A DNA stretch of 64,000 nt, taken from Nitzschia sp. DOCU1. Taxonomy: Eukaryota; Bacillariophyta; Bacillariophyceae; Bacillariales; Bacillariaceae. The stretch is taken from the NCBI GenBank assembly GCA_951394045.1, contig OX595990.1, forward strand, positions 744,001 to 808,000, in the 5' to 3' direction. A model generated the notes under the pieces. The model saw nothing but the letters and a program-made list of their open reading frames with translations, was not told the DNA's origin and made no database searches. This document shows, piece after piece, positions 13,080 to 22,705 of the stretch; the stretch's first letter is position 1; each line of letters starts with the position of its first letter. The position numbers and the translations under genes were made by a program.

Positions 13080-13982
13080 TTAAATGCTTTCCAACTCCAA
13101 ATCGGAAAACACTTTCTTCCATCTTGTCAACAAAGGTTTCCAAGAATCCATCATTTGATGCATGTCCCTATGTGTCGCCTCGTTCTCTTGTTCCCCAAAG
13201 CAGTCTTCTTCAAAACCACCCAGACTCGAGAGAACGGCACTTTTCCTCATGGGTTTGAGTGTCACCATTGCAGCTTGGCACACTTTTTGGACGGGCCATG
13301 AATGGTGTTGCTTCAAGTCTTTCTCGTAGGCGCGTCTTGCGGCATGGTATGGCTCTTCATTCTCGTCAAGCATTAATCGAAACATGTCATACTGGTAGTT
13401 GAGAGTTCGCCCCAACCATAGGAATCCTACCGCCGCACTTGGGTCCTTAATACGCCGCGTTCCATTTGCTTCATCGTGCACCCCAGTTTCCAATTCATAT
13501 CGCAATAGGTGCGGCATGGAATCTCTTTGGCCGGGAGGTGCCTTGGTATACAGGTTGCGGATTTTGCGAATATTCCCGCCAATGTCCTTGGCACCCTGAT
13601 TGAAGCCAATTTTTCGCATTGTGTTTTCAAGGCGCTCACAGGCCGTGAGAAGTCGGCCCACATGAATGTCCTTATCGTCCTGATTCATAGCTTGAATGGC
13701 CGCTTGAAAGTCGCTAGCAAGGTCGGCGACGTCTGTTCGGACTCGACTAGGAGTGACTATGGGGCTTCTCCTGTTTGATGGAGAAAAGTCTGCAGAGTCC
13801 TCCAAGAAAAGAAGTGGGTGGTGATTGGCTTCGTCCTCGCTGTATGTTATACTGGCTCGATCGAAGCGCGAGAGAATTTTCAAAGCACCATGCCTACTCT
13901 GCAGGGAACCCAGACGGGCCTCTGCTCTGAGTAGGGTGAAAAACGCCAGAAATGCGGTAAAGAGCCGCAATAACATCGTCAT
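13080..13982 (-). CDS. Secretory GLTP-domain (glycolipid transfer-like) protein
   Basis: Single exon, 300 aa. GLTP-fold proteins carry sphingolipids or glycolipids between membranes. The lipid headgroup residues of the fold can be placed: D-x3-N-x2-K in KDIGGNIRK (~residue 137), the Trp in GFLWLGRTL (~190), and the His in LKQHHSW (~232). An N-terminal signal peptide is clear (basic, then LLRLFTAFLAFFTLL, then ARA). This is unusual, since most GLTPs are cytosolic. A linker of about 70 residues separates it from the domain. The start is the first ATG (ATG ACG ATG). It is convergent with the PLD-like gene, 178 bp apart. Confidence 0.8.
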   Translation of the reverse strand: MTMLLRLFTAFLAFFTLLRAEARLGSLQSRHGALKILSRFDRASITYSEDEANHHPLLFLEDSADFSPSNRRSPIVTPSRVRTDVADLASDFQAAIQAMNQDDKDIHVGRLLTACERLENTMRKIGFNQGAKDIGGNIRKIRNLYTKAPPGQRDSMPHLLRYELETGVHDEANGTRRIKDPSAAVGFLWLGRTLNYQYDMFRLMLDENEEPYHAARRAYEKDLKQHHSWPVQKVCQAAMVTLKPMRKSAVLSSLGGFEEDCFGEQENEATHRDMHQMMDSWKPLLTRWKKVFSDLELESI

Positions 13983-14980
13983 GCTTGCTGAAGTGACTTT
14001 TAGTTGATTTCGAGGGATATTCTGTGTTGGTGCGAAAGTGTTGGCTGTGTTAACAGAGTTTGCCCGACAAAATGCCGATGGTTGCTTTTTTTGTCTGCGA
14101 CGAAGAGTTCTTTGGAAAAAAGTTCGTTATTTTGTGAGCAGTTCGTTGCACCACCTCCCCAAGCGCAAGTCGTAAACCGTTGACACGAAAGGTGCACGAC
14201 ATGACAGCTCGCCAAAGGCGAGAGCGCGGTGACACGACGTCAACGACCACGAACCAATGAATACACTCCACTGAATGCACAGGAAGGAAAACTTATTGGT
14301 CCTTTTGTTCGTGACGAACCTAGCCGTCAACAACACTGGAATTCAGCCACAAAAATCAGGACTCAGTGGTGTCAAGAATGAAACGTTATATGGAAAAACA
14401 GAAATATACACGTCGACACTCCTTGCCTTAAGTGAAGTGTTGAGTCATCTTCGACGGTATTTATGCCACTTCAACGAAAAGGATGAGATCACATCAGAAT
14501 TCGGAACGTTCGCAACCAAGCGACGACGCACGACACCACGTGAAACGAAATGGGAATCGATTCAGTTCGTGAATTGAAATATCGTAGTAGCAACGAATCC
14601 TCCCTAGAGCCATTTCTTGCTAGCTTACTCGCACGAGAAGCAAAATCACCGGTATTCATTTCTGTATGCTACTGTTTTAAAACGCCGCTGACACGCACGG
14701 ATGGATCTGGGGTGCGCCCTACCGAAGCTACGGACCGGTCTCAACAAAACGCTCAGAATGGTCGAAGCCACAACAGGGGTAAAGTGAGATTCTAAAGACT
14801 ACCGCGACTACTAGACTAGCGGGAAGTGACTGTATTTTAAAATACAATCAGCCTATTGTATGCTTTTTATACATGTTCGAAAGTTTGCTGGTCAACGAAA
14901 TCCTTTCAAAGTAGTAGAGTAGAGCCGCAAAGGCCAAAGTTGGCCCGAAAGAGGAATCAAATGTCCGCCCAATGGCCCGC
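13983..14980. other. Intergenic between two minus-strand genes
   Basis: About 1 kb with no supported gene; its plus-strand frames show no recognisable domain. It serves as the upstream region of the GLTP gene and the 3' flank of the SGNH gene. A small hairpin GGCCAAAGTTGGCC lies at about 14932-14945, related in sequence to the GGCCAAAGTTCTTGGCC hairpins at 63177-63271. Confidence 0.5.
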
Positions 14981-16468
14981 CTAAACCGTCACAGAAATCT
15001 TACTTTTTGACGACTGTTGAACTTGCGAGCTTTTATCGATATTCCCTTTCCTGAAGAGTTTGTTGGCCAAGCTAGCACCCCAAAAGGCGTAACATCGTGC
15101 ATTTGGGTGCACCCCATCCCTCGATATCAAAGTAGTATCATCCATTCCATCACCATCTAGGTCAGAAGGAACGCCATACTTCGATGGATCCGACATGTAC
15201 CAGTCATAGACCTCATCAGGATCTAGCCCCATGTAGGTAACCTCACCTGCCGGAAACTTCTTGGCAACAAGTTTCTTTTGCGAGTCCCAGAATCCAACAA
15301 CCGTGTTCAAGAAAAATACCAAGGGGAAAATATTCAAGGGACTGTCTCGCCGGAACATTTGTGTTGGGATTGAGGGTAAAACGACCTTGGTGCCAGGAGA
15401 CAAGTCTCGAATTTCAGTGACCAACTTTGTCATGCGGGCACGAAACTCCTTGGGTCCAGCCCCCTTGATGGGATTCGTAGCAAATCGTTTCAAATCGTTG
15501 ATACCACAGATAATCATGACAAGATCAGGAGGATGCCCCTTCTCGACTTCTTCCCGAACTATTTGCATACAGTTGTCATTGATATCCTTGACGTCGCCTC
15601 CGACAATACCAGCTGACCGCCAATGGACGGGCTCTCCAGTATTTTCGGAAATGCGTTGCGCCAAGACACGAGGGAATACCGGACCAGGTCCCTTCTTTTT
15701 GGGTTCTTCGCCCTCAATTTCTTCTTCAAATACATCCACGGTACCAACACCTGCTGCCAGAGAGTCCCCTAGCACCACTACTCGACGGATCGTGGAATCG
15801 GGTGTTGTTGGATTTTCATCGGCAGAGTCTAATTCTCCTTCGCTCGAAAAGAGCCGATCCGGAAAGTCTAAAAGCTGTGATAAGCTCAGGAAAAATCCCA
15901 AATGAAACAAATGAATATTTCGTTGGATCAAGAACGAAACGACACTGCTGGCCCATGGGACCAGAAGCACAAGTGCCTTGTTAATTCGTTTGACCAACCC
16001 GGATGTTTCACCCTTTCCATTGGGCGTCATCGACTCCATCATACCAGTGCTTCGCATTTCTGTAAACGATGATTCCAAATCCTTCAAAGCATAAAACCAG
16101 GATTCCGAGTCTGGTTCACATTCTTCACAAGGAGCCCCGGGTCGAACCGTCCCCTCTGTTACGCCAGGCGGCACAAGTAGTGATCCCTTGGGGTTGTTTC
16201 GATACTGGAACAACGCTATCATCGCTTGAATGAAAGCAATTGCAAACATCGCCGCAAATGCATTTTCGCCCCATTCCTGTACTTGATCGACGGACTGAGG
16301 TGCCGAGTTTTTCAGTGTCGTCACAAACGACGATGCAATGCCGCTGACGGCACTGCTTCCACCCCATGCTGGCACCGAAGCAACTTGTGCCTCGAGATGA
16401 GAAGATAGGTAGAGTGCTGTTGATGGAGCGGGGAGCACGCCATCCCTGACAGCGGTTGCGATTAACAT
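14981..16468 (-). CDS. Membrane-anchored SGNH/GDSL hydrolase
   Basis: Single exon, 495 aa. The C-terminal half is an SGNH hydrolase fold (esterase or lipase-type): block I VVVLGDSLAAG with the nucleophile Ser near residue 236, block III GIND near 322-325, and block V DGVHPN with Asp 451 and His 454. Three hydrophobic segments precede it (around 72-90, 165-182 and 187-200), so the catalytic domain is probably tethered to a membrane. A DLDGDGMDD loop near 437-445 resembles a calcium-binding loop and is inserted before block V. Substrate unknown. The ATG at 16468 is the first in frame. Confidence 0.85.
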   Translation of the reverse strand: MLIATAVRDGVLPAPSTALYLSSHLEAQVASVPAWGGSSAVSGIASSFVTTLKNSAPQSVDQVQEWGENAFAAMFAIAFIQAMIALFQYRNNPKGSLLVPPGVTEGTVRPGAPCEECEPDSESWFYALKDLESSFTEMRSTGMMESMTPNGKGETSGLVKRINKALVLLVPWASSVVSFLIQRNIHLFHLGFFLSLSQLLDFPDRLFSSEGELDSADENPTTPDSTIRRVVVLGDSLAAGVGTVDVFEEEIEGEEPKKKGPGPVFPRVLAQRISENTGEPVHWRSAGIVGGDVKDINDNCMQIVREEVEKGHPPDLVMIICGINDLKRFATNPIKGAGPKEFRARMTKLVTEIRDLSPGTKVVLPSIPTQMFRRDSPLNIFPLVFFLNTVVGFWDSQKKLVAKKFPAGEVTYMGLDPDEVYDWYMSDPSKYGVPSDLDGDGMDDTTLISRDGVHPNARCYAFWGASLANKLFRKGNIDKSSQVQQSSKSKISVTV

Positions 16469-16862
16469 AGTTCTGGTTGCTTGCTGTTTGATTTATGTGA
16501 TGCCACAAATGTTGGTTGCCGATGCCGAATGATTGCTTCGTTCTCAAATTTCGCATCGCGGCGTTCGCGTCAAAGTGAGACGGGCACGCTCATTTTGACA
16601 TATTTGATGTTCGCTGACTTCCACGAATGAGTGACGTCAGAGAAATCGACTCTATCGATTAAAAGACCCATGACACCAATCGAATGAAAAGAAGATGCTG
16701 CAACTCCAACATCTTTTGGAGCTGTATTCATGTCTGCATGCATCGAAAGGAAGTCAAAGCTGGCAAGGGGTTTTCATCAAAGGTACCGGCGGAAGCCAGA
16801 ATGTTCTCACGCTGTTAGGTCGACTGAGCAAAGAAACGATCCAATTCCTTGTCGTTTGCAAG
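16469..16862. other. Intergenic spacer
   Basis: 394 bp between the SGNH start and the next minus-strand stop. Apart from the TGACGTCA octamer, nothing recognised. Confidence 0.5.
16632..16639. promoter_or_regulatory. TGACGTCA palindrome upstream of SGNH gene
   Basis: A perfect CRE-type octamer 164 bp upstream of the SGNH start codon. TGACGT-type sites bind bZIP factors, and in diatoms related sequences are known as CO2/cAMP-responsive elements. The same octamer occurs at 21702-21709 and 33222-33229. Function here is inferred only from sequence and position. Confidence 0.3.
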
Positions 16863-17771
16863 TCATGTCATGCTCTCGAGCTGGGCCGCTTGAAGCTTTG
16901 CTAGGGATTGTTCCACTTCCTCGTACAGAGCTTTGATTTGTGGCGGACTTCCGGCGCCTAGAGCCATCATAGGACCGTCATGTAGAATAATTTCAACCCC
17001 TTGCAAGCTCCCCATGCGAAATTTAAAGTTATCAATACTGATCTGCAAGGTCTCCATGGCGGCAAGCGCGCTGCTAGAATCAGCAGTAGAATCTTCGCTG
17101 CTCGACTGCGGGGCCGTGTCACTCGAACCTTTCGACCCATGAAAGAAGCATGACATGACACACCATTGATTAGGGCACTGAAAAATCCAACATAACTGGA
17201 CGACTGGTGAATCATCAGCCTGCACAGGAGGCAGGGTCCAGTATCCTTCCAGAGTCACATCGTTTGGATCCTGAACGCGTCTCTGAATTCTTCCAGTGAT
17301 GAGATTATTGTTGCTTTGCTCCAAGCTTGCCAGTCGTTGCAGCAAATACGCGACCGCTGGAAGCGCTTGGTGATGAGTCTGCCCCACCACAGCGACGGGC
17401 CCAGCCTGTTTTCGTCCCGGTACTACCAAATGAACCAAAAATAACGATCGCAACTCGCGCTCCAAAGCTTCCTGTGCCTCTCGTCCTCCAAACGAAGCAT
17501 GGACTCGAGTGGGTGCTGTTGTGGCGTACTCGGGCAGATCCAATTGACAAAGGCACGAGCACTGCTTCAAAGGAGGCGGTACCGCGTTGGGATCTCGACG
17601 ATTTCGTGGCGGCCGGTAGTCGCGGCCTCCATGCCCTCGTTTACCGACCCCTACCCGTGCAGAAGATCCATGGCTGTACATGGTCGAGGAATACGTTGCA
17701 TGTTGTCGAGGGATAGTTGCTTCGCGATTATGGTCTAAGAATGGATGCCTCTCTTCTCGGCGGAACAACAT
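16863..17771 (-). CDS. Unknown protein
   Basis: Single exon, 302 aa, from ATG at 17771. Not recognised. The N-terminus is basic and Arg/Gly-rich (about residues 1-70), with a CSCLC cluster near 72-76. A middle region contains LVVPGRKQAGPVAVVG, loosely reminiscent of a KH-domain GxxG loop but without a convincing match. A WIFQCPNQWCVMSCFF hydrophobic Cys/Trp-rich stretch follows, then a Ser-rich linker and a C-terminal helical segment (LYEEVEQSLAKLQAAQ). The even codon quality and absence of stops support a real gene. It could be an RNA-associated protein, but that is a guess. Confidence 0.6.
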   Translation of the reverse strand: MLFRREERHPFLDHNREATIPRQHATYSSTMYSHGSSARVGVGKRGHGGRDYRPPRNRRDPNAVPPPLKQCSCLCQLDLPEYATTAPTRVHASFGGREAQEALERELRSLFLVHLVVPGRKQAGPVAVVGQTHHQALPAVAYLLQRLASLEQSNNNLITGRIQRRVQDPNDVTLEGYWTLPPVQADDSPVVQLCWIFQCPNQWCVMSCFFHGSKGSSDTAPQSSSEDSTADSSSALAAMETLQISIDNFKFRMGSLQGVEIILHDGPMMALGAGSPPQIKALYEEVEQSLAKLQAAQLESMT

Positions 17772-18029
17772 CGTGGGCGATGAGATGCGGTGTGAGTTGA
17801 GTCGATCTGGTCGACAGTAGATATGGCCGACGGACGCACCTTCGTCTGTCCGTTTGCTGACGACATAGGCTGTGCGCTACTGTACATCCTCGGGAAGTGG
17901 ATGACTCCTCATAGTTGTTCAACTGATACTACTACATCGTACACTACGATGAACGACCAGGTGACAAGCATAATGTAAAGAAACAAAAGAATGAATTACC
18001 TTCCGACGTTTACCTCTCAACGTCCAGAG

Positions 18030-19205
18030 CTAGTCCATGAGGCTTTCGATCATAATCGTGAATTTCTTTATATTCTGAGGAGTCCGAAGGCTGACAAAGG
18101 CGTTCATGTCGTCTTCCGAAAGTTCAAAGTCGTAAACGGCAAGGTTCTCACGCATATGCTTAGGGTTCCCAGTACCAGGAATGATAATTGTTCCCATTTG
18201 GATAGCCCATCGCAACAAAATCTGCGACACGCTCTTCCCATACTTGGCGGCCAAACCTTTCAACACAGCAACCGAATCAATTTCGTGGTCTCTGAAATAA
18301 CCACCCAAGCTTAAACCACCCAAGCTACCATAGCTGGTAACTGTAATGCCGTGTTCCTTACAATACTTGTAGGTTTCCACCCAGCCGTCGTCGATCCACG
18401 GATTGAAATTGATTTGGTTGTTGGCAATGGGGGCAGCATTCTCCAAACTTTGAATCTCTTTCAACACTCTTACGGGAAAGTTGCTCACTCCAATGTTACG
18501 CACGGCCCCCTTTTCACGAAGCTCGGAAAGCGTCAGGTAAGTTTCCTTACGGCAGTCTGATTTCGAGAGACCGCTCTTGCTACAGCTAGAACTAACCCAT
18601 TCCACCCCAGGGAGACGATTGGGCGAGTGCATCAAGATCAAGTCAATGTACTCCAGATCAAGCTCTTTGAGGAACAGGGAAACAGCCTCCATGGTAGAAT
18701 TGTGCCCATAGTATCCAGGGTTGACCTTGGTCGTGACAAAGATCTCTTCGCGAGGGACTCCTCGATTGATAGCAGCTTTGATACCCCTGCCGATGGCCTC
18801 GTGATTGAGATAGAGATGAGCCGTATCAATATGGCGTCCACCCATCAACAAATACCAAAGGATGGTTCTCTCGACCAAAACGTCGTCATGGGCAGTCGCC
18901 CTGCAGCACATTCCTAGACCATTTTGGGGCATGAAGTGACCTCCTGGAAGTTCCAAGAAAAGCTCATTTTCGGGACGAGGCTCCGGAAGCATATCATCGG
19001 GGACGGGGGGTGTTCCTGTCATTTTGCCATGGCCGACAATTATAGGCGGCCAAGCGCCCTTAATGACTGGGACCACAAGGGCTTGAAATTTCCCCTCGGG
19101 AACGGGCGACTGTGCCAGCCATCCGACAAAGATCGCAATTATCAACACGAGCAGCGGAATGACGCGAGTAAAAACGAGACGAGCAAGACTGCGGATTAAA
19201 CCCAT
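18030..19205 (-). CDS. Aldo/keto reductase with N-terminal membrane anchor
   Basis: Single exon, 391 aa. Family members reduce carbonyls with NADPH on a TIM barrel. The catalytic tetrad is in place: Asp and Tyr in DTAHLYLNHEAIG (~residues 127-132), Lys in VTTKV, and His in LILMHSPN. The later GVSNF, NQINFNP and IPGT motifs are standard for cofactor binding. The first ~30 residues are basic then strongly hydrophobic (VIPLLVLIIAIFVGWLA), giving a signal anchor; soluble AKRs lack this. A Cys-containing insert (SSSCSKSGLSKSDC) sits after the His strand. The ATG at 19205 is used. Substrate unknown. Confidence 0.88.
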   Translation of the reverse strand: MGLIRSLARLVFTRVIPLLVLIIAIFVGWLAQSPVPEGKFQALVVPVIKGAWPPIIVGHGKMTGTPPVPDDMLPEPRPENELFLELPGGHFMPQNGLGMCCRATAHDDVLVERTILWYLLMGGRHIDTAHLYLNHEAIGRGIKAAINRGVPREEIFVTTKVNPGYYGHNSTMEAVSLFLKELDLEYIDLILMHSPNRLPGVEWVSSSCSKSGLSKSDCRKETYLTLSELREKGAVRNIGVSNFPVRVLKEIQSLENAAPIANNQINFNPWIDDGWVETYKYCKEHGITVTSYGSLGGLSLGGYFRDHEIDSVAVLKGLAAKYGKSVSQILLRWAIQMGTIIIPGTGNPKHMRENLAVYDFELSEDDMNAFVSLRTPQNIKKFTIMIESLMD

Positions 19206-19317
19206 ATTCCATAAACAGTGAACTTTCTCAAAGGTGTTGAAAGGAAATGGGTGTTGTTGTTGTTGTTGTTCATGATGGGCGAGCCGTCATGAAGTCAACA
19301 ATTTCTCATCGTCAAAA

Positions 19318-19551
19318 TTGAAAATTGGCGTGCGCTCTGACTCAGTTCGCCTGTCCTTCGTCCACCGTCTCGCAATATCCAACGCAGTTGGCCTGGCCGT
19401 CGACGACAGCAACAACGAAAGGCGCAACTATCACGACTTCTGCTTCAATAGTGGTAGAATCATACCAAACTTAGTAACTTGCACAATCCCTATGACTGAC
19501 TTGAAGCCTGAAAACACATATTATTACAAGTTAGTACCAAACACTTGGTTA
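19318..19551 (+). pseudogene. Possible purple-acid-phosphatase-like fragment
   Basis: A short frame, with no ATG at a sensible place, that ends in a stretch reading MTDLKPENTYYYKLVP after FNSGRIIP. This is close in style to the beta-sandwich N-domain of purple acid phosphatases (SG-x-I ... L-K-P-x-T-x-Y-Y-Y). It is flanked by the AKR and the PLD-like copy 2, with no catalytic metallophosphoesterase part. Most likely a relic or chance resemblance. Confidence 0.3.
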
Positions 19552-19552
19552 T

Positions 19553-21417
19553 CTAGTCTTCTCCGTCACTAGTCTTTGCTTCCTCATCGTCGCTATCATC
19601 CCGGTTGTCATCATCTTCTTCCTTCTTGGTACTAGGATAAAAGTCGGATTGAGACGGAACATTATGGGTCGCGCGCATACGCTCCTTGGCTTCCTCTAGC
19701 TGAGTTTTGGTCATTTCCGTCTTGCTCGGGGCGGAACGGTCGATCAAGAGACCATCCATGACCTTGTCAACTTCGCAATCGTCAACGGTGTAAGAGACTC
19801 GCCACATAGGATCCCAATACTGACTTTTAATGCCCTTGACCTTTTCTTCATTGTCAATAACAACTCCCCATTCAGCCAAGTCGGAAATGTAGACGTCTTG
19901 TGACCCGATGTAGCAACAGATATCGTCAATGATGAAATGTTTGGCTGAAGGTTGGAAAATCAGTTTGGGTTAGTTGTCAGGTTGGCGATTCTAGCTCATA
20001 TAATCGCTCACAAATACTGCAGCTTACCATGCAATCCGAGGGTTGCACCATTCTTGTACGCGTATCCTCCTCGGGGCGACTTGAGGAAGCAAATACGCAA
20101 GTTGTCTTGTACCTTTTGGCGCAAATCTCCAGGATGAGCATCAGGGAATTGCCTTTGGATGCATTTTACAATTTCGGCAGCGACATCCATACAGCTCCAA
20201 CCATTTCCATAGTTGGCTTCTAGACGACTGCAGTTTCCGGGGATGCTATTGGGGTTGGACAAGACAATTTCGACATCCACACCTCGGGTCCAAATAACTC
20301 GAGCCAAAGCATCCAAATAGTGGTAAGGCCAAGCACCTCCTGGCAACGTCAACTTGGTGCCGGGCAAACACACTGGTCCTAAATCTTGAATCGCCATTCG
20401 AATAATGTGTTGCGCCGAATCAAACATGGCCACAAATGCGTCGTCACTGGGTCGCGCCTTTTTCAAAATGACTCCATATCGTCCCAGAGTGATAACAGGA
20501 ACAAATTCGGGATCCGATTCCAAAGGCTTGCGCCCTATCACTTTCTTTTGTTCCCTCCAGTATGGAGGAAACTCAGCTGCATTGGATTCGGGGAACTCAC
20601 TGACAGTGACACGTGCCCTGCGGGGAACATCCAATGCATCGGGGATGCGTTTGTCGACAAACTGTCCCCAAGCGGTACTTTGCTTCTTCACAATATAACC
20701 CCACTGTGCATTTGCGTAACGATGAGCGTCCTTGGCTGGTCCGCCTTCCATTTCCAAACTCAAATCATTCACTGGCGAATTACGCAAGTAGTGCCTGTCC
20801 AAGAAATTGTGACCACCCGTCCACAAGTACTTGCCGTCGACTGCAATGATCTTGGCGCAATTCCACGACACACCCTTCCGCCAGGAGCCCACCCATAGCT
20901 TGATTTTGGCCGGGGCATCATAGGGCAAGTCTTTGGTGAGTTCTTTGATAAAATTCCTACAATTGACGGGTAAGCCGACCACGTTGCCAAACATCATTCG
21001 AATCACAATGCGGCCACCAAATCCCTGGGGACGGGCACAAATTTCTGCCAGTGCCTTTTTGAACGCTACCAAAAAGGCACCATCAGGTGGGGCCAAACTC
21101 ATGACATCGCACCAACTTTCTGTGCGGGATAGGATTTCTCCGAGTTTTTCGGGAAACCACTCATCGTGACGATCGGGAGGATCGGAAGATTCAGTTCGAG
21201 TAAACGCATCGCTTGGCGTCTGATGAACGTTTCCGACAACTTTCCCTTTGGTCACATTCCACAGTTCTTTGTGGTGATGATTGTGGTGCCGACGAAGGAC
21301 ATTGTAGGCCGCGGTCCCAACGTACGACAAGGCATCCGCACTCTTGTCTTCGATTTCATCACCAGAAGATTCTTCGTCTTCTTCCTCCTGTTTGAACAGG
21401 CGCTTGAATAGAGGCAT
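19553..21417 (-). CDS. Phospholipase D-like protein, copy 2 (first HKD histidine replaced)
   Basis: Two exons (21417-20028, 19944-19553) with an 83-bp intron at the identical position and of identical length to copy 1; 593 aa. The sequence is nearly collinear with the gene at 11046-12901, in inverted orientation. Motif 2 (HAKHFIID) is intact. Motif 1 reads CAKIIAVD: the codon is TGC where copy 1 has CAC, so the catalytic His is Cys. This should impair normal PLD chemistry unless the protein has another role. A further upstream in-frame ATG exists at 21453, but homology to copy 1 begins at 21417. The C-terminal acidic tail is slightly longer than in copy 1. Confidence 0.85.
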
Positions 21418-21685
21418 TGTTGTTGAAACTATGGAGCAACTTCTAGCAAGCAACCAATATTGCTCTTACTACCGGTAGATTGATTTTCTGCGCAAATGCG
21501 ATTTGTGTTCCTTCTCTGATGGGAGGACCCTCAGCCTCCATGCAAGCAAGGAATCTTGCCGCGATTATAGCACTGCCTCGTTCGTGCTCGAGCGGTTCCT
21601 TGTCAAGATACGGCGGCGGCGCGGGTCACTTGCAAAAGATACACCACGAATGAATGGGCCGACGCGCGCGCAATTTTCTTGTCTT

Positions 21686-21732
21686 CCCGCCAGATTGTTG
21701 ATGACGTCATCTTGACACACATGAAACCCGCC
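21686..21732 (+). promoter_or_regulatory. 47-bp block conserved in both PLD-like promoters (copy 2)
   Basis: Starts CCCGCCAG, carries GATGACGTCATC including the palindrome TGACGTCA at 21702-21709, and ends GAAACCCGCC. It matches 10702-10748. It lies in the divergent spacer 21418-21915 between the PLD-like copy 2 and the YjbQ-like gene and could serve both. Confidence 0.5.
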
Positions 21733-21915
21733 ACAACCAACATGCGCCCCTTCTTTTGCTCCCTGTTTTCTCCGTCCCCGCCGACGAAACAGAGAGACCA
21801 TGGCCGCATCCATCCGCGTTCATCGCATAGAGATCTCCCTGCCTCTTTTACATGTGAAGGGCGGTGCCTCTCTTGGTGTTGAAGGCATCACATTCATTGC
21901 ATTTCCATCGTGGTT

Positions 21916-22662
21916 ATGAAGAGCATTGCATTCATCCTTGTCCTCCTCCCGTCGTTCTGTGTTTCCTTCGCTCCGGGAATCTTCGCTCAATCGACTTCTT
22001 GCGCCTCGACTACTACCACTTCCTTGTCCCAGTCGTCGTCTGATCGTTCGACTTCCACTGCACCAATGATGAAGTGGTTTCAACACGAAATCACTGTGAC
22101 GGCTCCTTCCAGAGGATGCCACTTGATCACGTCGCAAGTCCAAAAGGCCATTGCCAACGATATCTCTCAAATCAAGATCGGAATGGTCAATTTGTTCGTT
22201 CAACACACTTCGGCAAGTTTGACCATTAATGAGAATGCCGATCCTGATGTACGACGAGACATGGAAGTGGCGCTCAGTAAAATGGTTCCTGCCGAGTGGA
22301 ATCGTGATGGAACCTTCCGTCACACCATGGAGGGGGACGACGATATGCCAGTAAGTACCGAGTGCCTGCACGATGATTTAGCTGGATGCCTACTCACATC
22401 TTGTTATCCCATAGGGTCATGTCAAGTCGACACTATGTGGAGTTTCTTTGAATATCCCTATCCGAAATGGACGCATGGCATTGGGAACGTGGCAAGGAAT
22501 CTATTTGAATGGTAGGTGAAGGCTGGGGTTCTATTTGTGTTCCTAGTTGGAATCGTTGTCTAACCAATCGCTTCCTTGTTTGGTATAGAGCATCGCGATC
22601 AAGGTGGATGGGGAGGCGGCCATGCTCGAAACATTGTCATTACGCTGCAGGGACAGGGTTAG
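21916..22662 (+). CDS. Plastid-targeted YjbQ/UPF0047 family protein
   Basis: Three exons (21916-22350, 22415-22511, 22589-22662) with introns of 64 and 77 bp; 201 aa. The mature domain carries the family signature [16 protein letters not shown], later D-D-D-M-P-G-H-V-K, then G-R-M-A-L-G-T-W-Q and a Gly-rich G-G-W-G-G-G-H-A-R end. Bacterial YjbQ has weak thiamine-phosphate synthase activity; the physiological role is unsettled. The N-terminus is a signal peptide followed by SFAPG, a textbook diatom plastid-import motif with Phe at +1, so plastid location is likely. ATG at 21916 is the only good start. It ends 43 bp from the convergent PI4-kinase stop. Confidence 0.88.
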
Positions 22663-22705
22663 AGGTGTAACTAGGAAAATGTTGCGTCCACAAGAAGTCT
22701 AGTTA

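Noticed and set aside
15261..15905. Plus-strand 214-codon frame opposite the SGNH hydrolase
   Set aside because: Antisense shadow of a gene with complete catalytic motifs.
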